This document shows, piece after piece, positions 46,361-55,172 of a stretch of 64,000 bases of DNA (position 1 is the stretch's first letter; every line of letters begins with the position of its first letter). This DNA comes from Lysobacter_C viscosus (GTDB taxonomy: Bacteria; Pseudomonadota; Gammaproteobacteria; Xanthomonadales; Xanthomonadaceae), in contig NZ_JBJMAV010000003.1 in the NCBI RefSeq assembly GCF_046600715.1, positions 62,001-126,000 on the forward strand. Direction: 5' to 3'. The translations under genes were made by a program, and so were the position numbers. Under the pieces are notes generated by a model. It was given only the letters and a program-made list of their open reading frames with translations. It ran no database searches and was not told where the DNA came from.

Positions 46361-47203
46361 TCAGCCCAGCCGGTCCTTCAGCGCCTGCCGATAGCGCCGA
46401 CTGACCGGCACCGCGGCGCCCGACAGCAGGTGTGCACGCGCATCGCCGGTGTCGAACGGCTCGATCTCGCGCACCCGGTCCAGGTTGACGATCGCGCTGC
46501 GGTGCACCCGGGCGAAGCGCGCGTCCAACCGGCCACCGATGCCGCCCATGGTTTCGCGCAGCGGATACAGGCGCTCGCCCACGTGCAGGGTCACGTAGTT
46601 GCCGGCGGCCTCGATCCAGTCGATGTCGTCCACCCGCACCAGGAACTCCCGCCCCAGCTTCTTGACCAGGAACCGGTCGGTGACCGGCTCGGCGGGGGCG
46701 TCCTCGCGGCCCTGGGTCAGGAACCCGGCCTCGCCCTGCCAGCGGCGCAGCACGAAGCGGTAGAGATAGACGATGGCGATGAAGCCGCCATAGGTGCGCA
46801 CGTCCTTGAGGTATTCGTAGCCCAGGTTGGCGCCCCAGTCGCCAAAGCGGTAGTCCGCCCCCATCGCCGCGTAGGCCGCCTCGCGCAGCAGCACCATGCC
46901 GACCACGTGCAGCAGCGAGTAGGGCACGGTAAAGGCCAGGTGCGCGGGGACGCTGCGCCCCAGTTGGCCGGCGCGAAGCGGGAAGCGCCGGTCGAACGCC
47001 AGCAGCAGCGGCAACAGGGCCAGCCAGGTGGCCGCACTGGACAGCTCCCAGACCCAGGGCTCCCATGCATCGACCGGCTCGCCCAACCGCCCCAGGTCGA
47101 TCCCCACGGTGATGCTGTTTCCCGCCGCGTTGACCAGCGCCAGCAGCAGCCAGAAGCCGATCTCGAACGTGCGGCGATGGCGGAGGTAGGTCTGCGGGGT
47201 CAC
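46361..47203 (-). CDS. Membrane-embedded LytTR transcription factor
   Basis: About 280 residues from GTG 47203. Four membrane segments (residues about 12-30, 45-65, 85-105, 125-145) precede a LytTR DNA-binding domain with FLVRVDDIDWIEAAGNYVTLHVG, LYPLRETMGGI and FARVHRSAIVNLDRV. There is no receiver domain, so it may sense a membrane signal directly. No strong ribosome-binding site is seen; the longer frame to 47332 is possible. Confidence 0.82.
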   Translation of the reverse strand: MTPQTYLRHRRTFEIGFWLLLALVNAAGNSITVGIDLGRLGEPVDAWEPWVWELSSAATWLALLPLLLAFDRRFPLRAGQLGRSVPAHLAFTVPYSLLHVVGMVLLREAAYAAMGADYRFGDWGANLGYEYLKDVRTYGGFIAIVYLYRFVLRRWQGEAGFLTQGREDAPAEPVTDRFLVKKLGREFLVRVDDIDWIEAAGNYVTLHVGERLYPLRETMGGIGGRLDARFARVHRSAIVNLDRVREIEPFDTGDARAHLLSGAAVPVSRRYRQALKDRLG

Positions 47204-47428
47204 GCGGGCGGCCGGGAGGGATCGGGCGCCGGTGCGGCGCGCGGGGGAGTGTAGCGCCGCGTCCGCGGAGGCCGTCCCGGTCACGCGGGGGCGGCCGTGC
47301 CGCTTGTCACTGCCCGCCGCCACTCGTCCCACCGGCCCCGCCCCGCGTCACTTCGCGCTGTGCGCGGGCCCGGCGTCGGCGCACGGTGCAACCCCCGCGC
47401 CACCCTGGTGCGCAACCCGGACCCGGCC

Positions 47429-48697
47429 ATGCACTCCGACCTGCCGACCTGCAACCCGCCCCGCCGCCATGACATCGACGCGCTGCGCGTACTCGCCTTC
47501 GTGCTGCTCATCCTCTACCACGTGGGCATGTTCTACGTGGCCGACTGGGGCTGGCATGCCAAGTCCAGCCATGTCGCCGAATGGCTGAAGTGGCCGATGC
47601 TGGTGGTCAACCAGTGGCGGATGCCGCTGATCTTCCTGATCTCCGGCCTGGCGGTCCACTTCCTGCTGCGGCGGGTGACCCCGGGGGCGTTCGCGTGGTC
47701 CAGGGTGCGTCGCCTGCTGCTGCCGCTGGCGTTCGGCATGGCGGTGGTGGTGCCGCCGCAGGCATACGTGCAGGCGCTGTCCACCGGTGCGTTCGAGGGC
47801 AGCTACCTGGATTTCCTGGTCCGGTATTTCACTTTCCAGCCGTGGCCGGTCGATGCCTTCGATGGCTGGGAGGCGGGCATCACCTGGAACCATCTGTGGT
47901 ACCTGCCCTACCTGCTGGTGTACTCGCTGTTGCTGGCCGCCGCTCTTCCGCTGTTGCGCAGCCGCGTTGGCCGTGCCTTCCAGGGATGGGTCCAGGGGTT
48001 GCGGGGCGTGCGCCTGTGGCTGCTGCCCGCCCTCCCGCTGACCCTGGCTACCTGGACGCTGTCGGCCGCCTTCCCCACCACCCACGACCTGCTCAACGAC
48101 TGGCACACGCACGCCCAGTCGCTGGCGATGTTCATGCTGGGGTACTGGATCGGCACCGATCCGGGCGCATGGGCCGAGCTGCGCCGGCGGCGCTGGACGT
48201 GGCTGGGCGCGGCGCTGTCGACCTTCGCGCTGTTCACGGTGCTGCTGTACGCCACCGAGCCCGGCCCGACGGTGGGACGGGCCCTGTACGACTTCGTGCA
48301 GCGCCTCAACCAGTGGACCTGGCTGCTGCTGGTGCTGGGCTGGGGCCACCACCTGCTCGACCGTCCGTTCCGGTGGATGCCGTGGGCGAGTGCATCGGTG
48401 TACCCCTGGTACGTGTTGCACCAGTCGATCACCGTGGTGGCCGGGTTCTACCTGGCCCGTCTTTCGCTGGGGCCGGTCATCGAGCCGGTGCTCGTGCTGC
48501 TGGCTACCGGCGCGGGCTGCGTGCTGTTGACCGATGGCCTGGTCCGCCACTCCGCAGTGCTGCGCTTGCTGATGGGGATGCCGACGCGCCCGACTGCCGG
48601 CCCAAGCCAGCCTGCCGGTGTCGCAAAAGAAAACCGGACGGGCGCGGAGGACGCCGGTCCGGTCGAAGCGGGCAATCCGGCGACGGTGCGGTCGTGA
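47429..48697 (+). CDS. Acyltransferase 3 family membrane protein (OpgC-like)
   Basis: 422 residues with about ten hydrophobic segments. The N-terminal RRHDIDALRVLAFVLLILYHVGMFY carries the conserved Arg and His of the acyltransferase-3 (AT3) fold. The region LIFLISGLAVHFLL and RRLLLPLAFGMAVVVP are typical. Enzymes of this kind transfer acyl groups to surface sugars or glucans. The C-terminal 50 residues are hydrophilic. Confidence 0.88.
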   Translation: MHSDLPTCNPPRRHDIDALRVLAFVLLILYHVGMFYVADWGWHAKSSHVAEWLKWPMLVVNQWRMPLIFLISGLAVHFLLRRVTPGAFAWSRVRRLLLPLAFGMAVVVPPQAYVQALSTGAFEGSYLDFLVRYFTFQPWPVDAFDGWEAGITWNHLWYLPYLLVYSLLLAAALPLLRSRVGRAFQGWVQGLRGVRLWLLPALPLTLATWTLSAAFPTTHDLLNDWHTHAQSLAMFMLGYWIGTDPGAWAELRRRRWTWLGAALSTFALFTVLLYATEPGPTVGRALYDFVQRLNQWTWLLLVLGWGHHLLDRPFRWMPWASASVYPWYVLHQSITVVAGFYLARLSLGPVIEPVLVLLATGAGCVLLTDGLVRHSAVLRLLMGMPTRPTAGPSQPAGVAKENRTGAEDAGPVEAGNPATVRS

Positions 48698-48753
48698 TCC
48701 GGGTGCCCCGTTCTGTATGCCCTGTTCTGGAGCTGGGGAGAGCGGGTGCGTCA

Positions 48754-48774
48754 CACCCCGACGCCGTCGGGGTG
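48754..48774. terminator. Stem-loop between convergent genes
   Basis: CACCCCGAC, loop GCC, GTCGGGGTG: a perfect 9-bp stem without a T-tract. It lies between the acyltransferase (+) and the L,D-transpeptidase (-). Terminator function is likely but unproven. Confidence 0.5.
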
Positions 48775-48776
48775 GC

Positions 48777-49544
48777 TCACTCCAGGCTGGCGGTCATGTC
48801 GGCCTTGGCGGTCGGTCGGGCAATCCTGTCCATGACGTCCAGCGGCAGGCCACTGACGGCATCAACCGGGGCGGTGGCGTCGGGGTACACCACCGACGGG
48901 CCGTGCGAAGCGGCATCGGCCACGACCACGGTCGAACCGTGTTCGGTGATCGAGAACAGCTTGCGGGCGAATTCGTGCGGCAGGCGGATGCAGCCGTGGC
49001 TGGCGGGCGTGCCCGGAATGCGCCCGGCGTGCAGCGCGATGCCGTCCCAGGTCAGCCGTTGCATGAACGGCATCGGGGCGTTGTCGTAGAGGTTGGAGTA
49101 GTGCTCCTTGCGCTTCTGCAGGATCGGGAACACGCCGGTCGGGGTTTCGTGGCCGGGCTTGCCGCTGCTGATGGTGGACACCGCGATGCGCACGCCGTTG
49201 CGGTACACGTGCGCGCGCTGCTCGGGCAGGCTCACCACCACTACCAGCGGTCCGGCGGGCGAGGCCTCGGGATTCCACATGTAGTCGCCGGGCGCCAGCT
49301 CGAAGTCCGGCTCGGCCGCGACTACCGGCTGGAGTACCGGCGCCGGCTGCGCCCGGTCGGCGTGCATCCCGGTGGTGGGGGCGACGGCTTCGAAACGGTT
49401 GGCGTTGAAGGCGGGGGCCTGCGCGGAGACTGGCAGGGCGATCGCCAATGCCAGCGTCAGGCCCGCCATGCGCGGCAGCAGGGTGCTGCGCGCAACGAGG
49501 TGGGAGGAGGGGTTCGGGGCTGGGGTGGCGAGATGTGTGTTCAT
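48777..49544 (-). CDS. L,D-transpeptidase (YkuD)
   Basis: 255 residues. Signal peptide (LTLALAIALPVSAQA) then a YkuD domain with VVVSLPEQRAHVYRNGVRIA, ISSGKPGHETPTGVF and the active-site IALHAGRIPGTPASHGCIRL (His and Cys in SHGCIRLP). It crosslinks peptidoglycan by 3-3 bonds or links lipoproteins to the wall in the periplasm. The start at 49544 gives a 20-residue polar n-region; other starts are within a few codons. Confidence 0.93.
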   Translation of the reverse strand: MNTHLATPAPNPSSHLVARSTLLPRMAGLTLALAIALPVSAQAPAFNANRFEAVAPTTGMHADRAQPAPVLQPVVAAEPDFELAPGDYMWNPEASPAGPLVVVVSLPEQRAHVYRNGVRIAVSTISSGKPGHETPTGVFPILQKRKEHYSNLYDNAPMPFMQRLTWDGIALHAGRIPGTPASHGCIRLPHEFARKLFSITEHGSTVVVADAASHGPSVVYPDATAPVDAVSGLPLDVMDRIARPTAKADMTASLE

Positions 49545-49854
49545 GGGTCCAGACCCTAGGCATCCGCCGGTGATTGCCGGTTTGACCTAGGTGTCCAGAT
49601 GTTGAACCGTGGCGATATTTTGGCCACTCACAGGGCCGATTTCTTCACCTGCGGGCGACCTCGCTGGCTACCGCCTGAGCGGATCCAGGCGGCGGGCGGG
49701 GGCGGTGGCGGAAGCCGGAACAATGCCTGGAGGCCCCGCCACTACCGTGTTTCCCGGGAGCGGCGCAGGCCATGCGGCCCGGCTAAAGAAGGGTCGCAGA
49801 GGGCCGATAACCGGTGATCCACGGTTTTCTCACGTCCTCCAAAGAGTCCATCCC
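49545..49854. other. Intergenic region, no gene seen
   Basis: 310 bp between the divergent L,D-transpeptidase and TonB-C genes. Open frames here lack a ribosome-binding site and a recognisable product. A CCTAGG appears twice (about 49556 and 49586). No strong terminator or RNA was recognised. Confidence 0.5.
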
Positions 49855-50160
49855 ATGCAGCGTTCCATCCTGTCGTTCGCCCTTGCCGCGTTTGCGGTTG
49901 CCTTTGTCGCCCCGGTGCAGGCCCTGACCCCGGTCAAGCGCGTGGACCCGGTCTATCCGCCCGAAGCCGCGCGTGCCGGCACCCAGGGTTTCGTCGAGGT
50001 CGAGTACACCGTCAACGCCGGCAAGGTCGCCAACGTCTCGGTGCTCAACGCAAAGCCGGCGCGCACCTTCGAGTCCGCCGCGGTGCGCGCGGTCAAGCAG
50101 TGGCAGTTCGCCGCCGGCAGCACCGGTCGCGGCAAGGTACGGCTGGACTTCTCGCTCTGA
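49855..50160 (+). CDS. TonB C-terminal domain protein (energy transducer-like)
   Basis: 101 residues. A signal peptide or membrane anchor (residues 1-23, ending PVQA) leads straight into a TonB C-terminal fold: VKRVDPVYPPEAARAGTQGF, VEVEYTVNAGKVANVSVLNA and FESAAVRAVKQWQFAAG. There is no Pro-rich periplasm-spanning linker, so it is a short stand-alone TonB_C module, exported to the periplasm. It may be a TonB-like accessory protein; partner genes are not here. Confidence 0.88.
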   Translation: MQRSILSFALAAFAVAFVAPVQALTPVKRVDPVYPPEAARAGTQGFVEVEYTVNAGKVANVSVLNAKPARTFESAAVRAVKQWQFAAGSTGRGKVRLDFSL

Positions 50161-50330
50161 CGGTTGCCCGGGAAAGCAGACGCATCGCCCCATGGCGCGC
50201 CATCAACGGCGCGCATTCAACGGCGCGCATTTCGTCTGCGCGGTGATGCCGCGGATGCGTTGCATCCTTCACGCGATGCCCTGCGCGCAGCGCTGAAACT
50301 CTGCGTCCCCAGCGCAACGCGAGAGGCACC

Positions 50331-51227
50331 ATGGCCCGCCAGACCGTCCGGCAGATCGCCGAACTGCTCGAGAAGATCGACACCGCGATGCTGACCACCG
50401 TCGGCCCAGACGGCTTCCTGGTCAGCCGCCCCCTCTCCACCCAGGACAGCGCCTTCGATGGCAAGCGGGTCTGGTTCTTCACCGAGGCCGACAGTCCGAA
50501 GGTCGCCGAGATCGAGCGCAACCCCAAGGTCAACCTCGCCTACGCGTCCAAGGACCACAACACGTATATCTCGCTGGCGGGCACCGCATCGGTGAACCGC
50601 GACCGGCGCCGCATCGGCCGCTTGTGGAACGACGCGATGAAGGCGTTCTTCCCCAACGGCAAGGACGACCCCAACCTGGTGCTGCTCGAAGTCCAGACCC
50701 ACAGCATCGAGTACTGGGACGGGCCGGGCAGCCTGATCGGCAAGCTGGTGAGCTTCGTGGTCGCACGCGTGACCCGGGACGAGGAGGTGATGGGCAAGAA
50801 CCGCCTGGTCGACATGACCGGCAAGCGCAGCACCTCGATGCTGCCGCCCTCGCACAAGGACGCACCCGCCGGTGCCCGCAAGGCCGCCAGGCAGGTGCTG
50901 AAGAAGCCCGCGCCGCAGGCCACTGCGACCGCCAGGGCCCCGGCGGCCTCGCGACCGACAGGCAAGGCCGCGAAGACGGCGGGTTCGACCCGCAAGGCTA
51001 CAAAGGGCGCGTCGGCGGCAAGGGAGTCCGCGGCGACGAAGACGACGACGAAGGCGGCAAGCGGGCGGGCCACCGCCAGGAAGGCTGCGTCACGCAAGCC
51101 GGCATCGAAGAAGGTCGCGACCCGGACGCCCGCAACGAAGAAGCCTGCAGCCAAGAAGGCGCCGACCCGCTCCACGGCGGGCGCACGCGCCGAATCGATC
51201 CGTCGCGCCCGCACGCGCGGACGCTGA
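50331..51227 (+). CDS. PNPOx-like general stress protein with Lys/Ala-rich tail
   Basis: 298 residues. Residues 1-170 form a FMN-binding split-barrel of the pyridoxamine-phosphate-oxidase/general stress protein 26 kind: AMLTTVGPDGFLVSRPLST, VWFFTEADSPKVAEIERNPKVNLAY and LVLLEVQTHSIEYWDGPGSL. Residues about 180-298 are a low-complexity Lys/Ala/Pro/Thr tail (KKPAPQ, ASKKVATRTPATKKPAAKK), like histone H1 or AlgP tails, probably DNA-binding. AGAGG precedes ATG 50331. The combination is unusual. Confidence 0.85.
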   Translation: MARQTVRQIAELLEKIDTAMLTTVGPDGFLVSRPLSTQDSAFDGKRVWFFTEADSPKVAEIERNPKVNLAYASKDHNTYISLAGTASVNRDRRRIGRLWNDAMKAFFPNGKDDPNLVLLEVQTHSIEYWDGPGSLIGKLVSFVVARVTRDEEVMGKNRLVDMTGKRSTSMLPPSHKDAPAGARKAARQVLKKPAPQATATARAPAASRPTGKAAKTAGSTRKATKGASAARESAATKTTTKAASGRATARKAASRKPASKKVATRTPATKKPAAKKAPTRSTAGARAESIRRARTRGR

Positions 51228-51275
51228 AGAAGCGCGCGGCACCGGCTGCTGGGCCGGCGCCGCCGTCCGCAGGCG

Positions 51276-51656
51276 TCAGTCCAGCTTGTGCAGCATGTGG
51301 CCCGCGCCGTGGCACACGGTGATGTGGCCGTCGGCACCGACCTGGCCGACGGCATGGATGCGGTCACCCACCTGCAATCCCGCGAAGGCGTCCAGGCCTT
51401 CCGCGTGGCACAGGTTGAGCCGCGCGGGGATCTCGACCGTCACTGCCCCCGAACCGGTGGCGACCTGCATGGTGGCGTTGCCATCGAAGGTCCAGGGGTC
51501 GCGGTCGATCGCCGTGACCTGGCCCTGCGCGGTCGCGGTGCCACCGGCCGTCGCCGATGGGGTGGGGGTCTGGCAGCCGGTCAGGGCGAGGGCCATGCCG
51601 GCCAGGGCGGTCACCAGTGGCAGCCGGCGGGCGGTGGAGGTCGCGGTTCGGGTCAT
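51276..51656 (-). CDS. Hypothetical lipoprotein
   Basis: 126 residues. Signal ends in lipobox LTGC. The mature protein is Thr/Ala-rich, then a compact domain of about 85 residues (QGQVTAIDRDPWTFDGNATM...LQVGDRIHAVGQVGADGHI) that looks like a small OB-like or beta-barrel fold, with His-rich end CHGAGHMLHKLD. No family is recognised. Confidence 0.72.
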   Translation of the reverse strand: MTRTATSTARRLPLVTALAGMALALTGCQTPTPSATAGGTATAQGQVTAIDRDPWTFDGNATMQVATGSGAVTVEIPARLNLCHAEGLDAFAGLQVGDRIHAVGQVGADGHITVCHGAGHMLHKLD

Positions 51657-51898
51657 GGCAGGGGCTCGAAAGGTGGAGGAACCGCGACGCTAGCGGCGCG
51701 CCGGGCAACCCCGCGTGAGCGCCCGGGCACGTCGCGCCCCCGGGACCGGCGGATGCAATGGCAGGGCGGGCGGCGGTCCATGGGGCCTTCTGCACGAATC
51801 GCCGGGCACCGCGGCGGCACGCAGGCCGCGGGTCCCGGGTTGATCGACGCACCGACCGTCGCCATGCATGGGGGTCCCACCCTCAACCGGAGTCGCCC

Positions 51899-52570
51899 AT
51901 GCAGACCGTCCTGATCACTGGCGCCAACCGCGGCATCGGCCTGTCGCTCGCCCGCCGGTACACCACACGCGGCGACCGCGTCATCGCCGCCTGCAGGCAG
52001 TCCAGTGCCGAGCTCGAGGCCACCGGGGCGCAGGTCGAAGCGGGCGTCGACGTCACCGACGCCAAGGCGCTGGAGGCGCTGGCCCAGCGGCTGGGCGACA
52101 ACCGGATCGACGTGCTGGTGTGCAATGCCGGCATCCTCGGCCGCGAGGCCCTGGACGGGCTGGACGCCGACGCCTTCGAGCGCATGCGCCGCCAGTTCGA
52201 GGTCAATGCGCTGGGCCCGCTGCGCACCGTGCACGCCCTGCGGGGCGCGCTTGGCGAAGGCGCGAAGGTGGGCATCGTCACCAGCCGCATGGGTTCGGTG
52301 GCCGACAACAGCTCGGGCGGCCGCTATGGCTACCGTGCGTCCAAGGCGGCGGTGAATGCCATCGGCAAGTCGCTGGCGGTCGACCTGGAACCGCGTGGCA
52401 TCGCGGTGGTACTGCTGCACCCGGGGTACGTGGCCACCGACATGGTCGGCGGCAGTGGCGACATCCAGCCCGACGACGCGGCCGCGCAGCTGGTGCAGCG
52501 ACTTGATGAGCTCACCCTGGGCACCACCGGCACGTTCCGCCACGCCAACGGCGAGTCGCTGCCGTGGTGA
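51899..52570 (+). CDS. Short-chain dehydrogenase/reductase
   Basis: 223 residues. Rossmann motif TGANRGIGLSLARR, VCNAGILGREAL, catalytic YRASK (YxxxK) with upstream Ser in VTSRMGS, and HPGYVATDMVGG. It fits the carbonyl-reductase-like SDRs with NADP preference not determinable. CGGAG lies 7 bp before ATG 51899. Confidence 0.93.
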   Translation: MQTVLITGANRGIGLSLARRYTTRGDRVIAACRQSSAELEATGAQVEAGVDVTDAKALEALAQRLGDNRIDVLVCNAGILGREALDGLDADAFERMRRQFEVNALGPLRTVHALRGALGEGAKVGIVTSRMGSVADNSSGGRYGYRASKAAVNAIGKSLAVDLEPRGIAVVLLHPGYVATDMVGGSGDIQPDDAAAQLVQRLDELTLGTTGTFRHANGESLPW

Positions 52571-52592
52571 CCCCGTGGCGGGGGGCGGATCA

Positions 52593-53129
52593 ATGAGCGC
52601 CGACGAATTCGACCCCGACGACAACTTCGCCCACGGCCTGGCGGGCGTGGATGACATCGACGAGGACGCGGCCACCGAGCAGCTGGCCTGGCAGTGGCTG
52701 TTGCTGGTCAATCCCGACGACGAGGACGGCGCGCACGAGCAGTTCGCCGCCTGGCAGGAGGCCTGGCTGGCCGCGGGCGGCGACGGCGACGATGCCGACC
52801 CGGTGGCCGCGCTGGCAGCGGTTACCGACTGGCGCTCGAGCGTGCAGGTCGACGTGGACGACATCGCCGCGCTGGTCGACGGGCTGGTGCAGCTGGCCGC
52901 GCGGGTGGACGTGCGCATCGACTTCGGCAGCGACGAGCCTGCCGATGACGCCGACCCCGAGTCGCTGATGGGCGAGGCGCACGCCGCGCTGCGCCAGCAC
53001 GGTTTCACCTTGTGGGTGTGGGACGCGGGGTCCGACAAGAGCGCGGCATGGCTGGCCTACCGCCGCGACGACGACGCCGTGCGCACGCTCGCCTCCGCCC
53101 TCGGGCTGCCGGTGCGCGCCGGCGCCTGA
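52593..53129 (+). CDS. Hypothetical acidic protein (DUF6630-like)
   Basis: 178 residues, highly acidic (DEFDPDDNFAHGLAGVDDID at the start). The body has the pattern WQWLLLVNPDDEDGAHEQFAAWQEAWLAA, then WRSSVQVDVDDIAALVDGLVQLA, HGFTLWVWDAGSDKSAAWLAY, as in DUF6630 proteins, function unknown. The ATG 52593 is 20 bp after the SDR stop. The family call is tentative. Confidence 0.75.
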   Translation: MSADEFDPDDNFAHGLAGVDDIDEDAATEQLAWQWLLLVNPDDEDGAHEQFAAWQEAWLAAGGDGDDADPVAALAAVTDWRSSVQVDVDDIAALVDGLVQLAARVDVRIDFGSDEPADDADPESLMGEAHAALRQHGFTLWVWDAGSDKSAAWLAYRRDDDAVRTLASALGLPVRAGA

Positions 53130-53233
53130 CCCACCGCCGGGTGGCGGCCCCGGCGCGGCCCATCCGGCCGCCCGCACCCGGGACGGCGGGGAACGGCATG
53201 CAGTCGGGGCGCCGCCTGTCGGGCAGGCGGGTC

Positions 53234-53608
53234 TCAGCCGCCCACGCGGGCGCGGACCGCGTCGATGTCGCGGATCGGGCGGACCTCGATGCAGCCGGTG
53301 CGCGCCCACGGGAATTCCGAGGCGATCCGGACGGCCTCGTCCAGGCTGTCGGCCTCGAGGATGTTGTAACCGGCCAGCACTTCCTTGGTCTCGGCGAACG
53401 GCCCATCCAGCACCTGGGTGCGGCCATCGCGGATCCGCACCGAGCGCGCCTTGCGGGCCGACTCAAGCTGCTGCGAGCCCAGCAGCTTGCCGTCGCGGCG
53501 GAGTTCATCGGCATGGTCGAAGCAGGCTTTCATGCGGGTGTCGAACTCCCCCTCGGGCAGTGCCTCGAGCAGGGTGTCGTCGTTGTAGACCAGCATCAGG
53601 AATTGCAT
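53234..53608 (-). CDS. YciI/DGPF family protein
   Basis: 124 residues. MQFLMLVYNDDTLLEALPEG at the start, then the DGPF motif in QVLDGPFAETKEVLAGYNIL, and EVRPI at the end. DGPF proteins are ferredoxin-like and often encoded next to ECF42 sigma factors. It is divergent from a second DGPF gene at 53757, with 148 bp between them. Confidence 0.9.
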   Translation of the reverse strand: MQFLMLVYNDDTLLEALPEGEFDTRMKACFDHADELRRDGKLLGSQQLESARKARSVRIRDGRTQVLDGPFAETKEVLAGYNILEADSLDEAVRIASEFPWARTGCIEVRPIRDIDAVRARVGG

Positions 53609-53756
53609 GGGCGTTCCGCCGGCGCGTAGGGGACGGCCATCATGCCCGCTCCGGGCCATGCGGAAAAATTCCGCTGCCGGTGTCGATTTCCCGGCCCCAC
53701 GCCCGTCGTACTCCCTGAAGGCGCCACTGCGGCGCCGCAACCCCGGGAGAACCACG

Positions 53757-54179
53757 ATGCGCGTCATGGTGCTGGTCAAGGCGACCGAACGCTCCGAAGC
53801 CGGAGAAATGCCGTCCACCGAGCTGCTGGAGGCGATGGGCCGTTTCAACGAAGCGCTGGTCGGTGCCGGCGTGATGCTGGCGGGCGAAGGCCTGCACCCC
53901 ACCGCGCGCGGCGTACGGGTGCGTTTCGATGGCGCCTCCCGCACGGTCTTCGATGGCCCCTTCGCCGAAACCCGGGAGCTCGTCGCCGGCTACTGGCTGT
54001 GGCAGGTGCGCTCGATGGAGGAGGCCATCGAATGGGTCCGCCGCTGTCCCAACCCGCACCAGGGGCCCAGCGAGATCGAGATCCGCCCGGTGTTCGAAGC
54101 CGACGACTTCGGCAGCGCCCTCACCCCGGAGTTGCGCCAGCAGGATCAACGCCTGCGCGATGCCACCGGCGCAGCGTGA
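53757..54179 (+). CDS. YciI/DGPF family protein
   Basis: 140 residues. MRVMVLVKATERSEAGEMPS, then FDGPFAETRELVAGYWLWQV and EIEIRPVFEADDFG. Second DGPF protein of the cluster. Ribosome-binding GGGAG (53745) precedes ATG 53757. It heads the plus-strand run of VOC proteins and the ECF sigma gene. Confidence 0.9.
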   Translation: MRVMVLVKATERSEAGEMPSTELLEAMGRFNEALVGAGVMLAGEGLHPTARGVRVRFDGASRTVFDGPFAETRELVAGYWLWQVRSMEEAIEWVRRCPNPHQGPSEIEIRPVFEADDFGSALTPELRQQDQRLRDATGAA

Positions 54180-54225
54180 CCCGCGCCCTCCACGCCCCAT
54201 TCCCGATCCGCCAACGGAGCCTTCC

Positions 54226-54636
54226 ATGCAACTTGTCCCTTACATGATGTTCAACGGCCAGTGCCGCGAAGCGTTCGCCTTTTACGCGAGCACCCTCGGC
54301 GCGGACGTCTCTTACTGCTTGACCTACGGCGAGTCGCCCATGTGCGACGAGATGCCGGCCGACAGCCGCGACTGGATCATGCACAGCCAGATCGAAGCCC
54401 CGGGCCTCCTGCTGATGGGTGCGGACGGACCGCCGATGGAGACCCCCAGCGGTGCCGGTACCGTCAACAACCTGATGGTCGACACCGAGGACGAGGCCGA
54501 ACGCGTGTTCGCCGCACTCGCCCAGGGCGGCCAGGTGCAGCAGCCGATGCAGGAGACGTTCTGGGCGCTGCGCTGGGGGATGCTGGTGGACCGCTACGGC
54601 AAGCCGTGGATGGTCAACTGCTCGCGTCCGCAGTAG
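54226..54636 (+). CDS. VOC/PhnB-like protein
   Basis: 136 residues. LVPYMMFNGQCREAFAFYAS and GNxxNNLMVDTEDEAERVFAALA with WGMLVDRYGKPWMVNC at the end match the PhnB/glyoxalase (VOC) fold of DUF1338-type or 3-demethylubiquinone-like proteins. The active metal site is not clear. CGGAG precedes ATG 54226. Co-directional with the DGPF gene and next VOC gene. Confidence 0.88.
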   Translation: MQLVPYMMFNGQCREAFAFYASTLGADVSYCLTYGESPMCDEMPADSRDWIMHSQIEAPGLLLMGADGPPMETPSGAGTVNNLMVDTEDEAERVFAALAQGGQVQQPMQETFWALRWGMLVDRYGKPWMVNCSRPQ

Positions 54637-54709
54637 CGCACGGCCGAGGATGTCCCCGACTTCCGCTTCCCCCCTCCCTTTCCATCCTTCGTCTCCCCTG
54701 GACCCGCCC

Positions 54710-55102
54710 ATGCAGATGTTCGTCAACCTCCCCGTGCGCGACCTCGACCGATCTGTCGCCTTCTTCACCGCGCTTGGCTTCAGCTTCAACCCGGCGTTCA
54801 CCAACGAGAACGCCACCTGCATGCTGGTGGGCGAAGACGCCTTCGTGATGCTGCTGGTGGAACCGTTCTTCCGCCAGTTCACCGACAAGCAGCTGTGCGA
54901 TACGTCGCGCTCGATCGAGGCCCTGGTGGCACTGTCCGCCGACAGCCGCGAGGGCGTGGACGCGCTGCTGCGGCTTGCGCTGGCGGCCGGTGCCCGCGAG
55001 CCGCGTCCGGCGCAGGACCACGGCTTCATGTACCAGCGCAGCTTCGAGGACCTGGACGGACATGCCTGGGAGCTCTTCCACATGGCGGGCGAACCGGCGT
55101 GA
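54710..55102 (+). CDS. VOC family protein (glyoxalase-like)
   Basis: 130 residues. FVNLPVRDLDRSVAFFTALG, MLVGEDAFVMLLVEPFF and DLDGHAWELFHMAG are typical of the VOC superfamily. Lactoylglutathione-lyase activity is not implied. ATG 54710 is 73 bp after the previous stop. Confidence 0.88.
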   Translation: MQMFVNLPVRDLDRSVAFFTALGFSFNPAFTNENATCMLVGEDAFVMLLVEPFFRQFTDKQLCDTSRSIEALVALSADSREGVDALLRLALAAGAREPRPAQDHGFMYQRSFEDLDGHAWELFHMAGEPA

Positions 55103-55172
55103 GGCCGGCGGCGGGGCGCGGGCATGAGCGCGGGTTTGCAGCGGGGTGCGGTCGGTGATGTGATCGGCGCCC

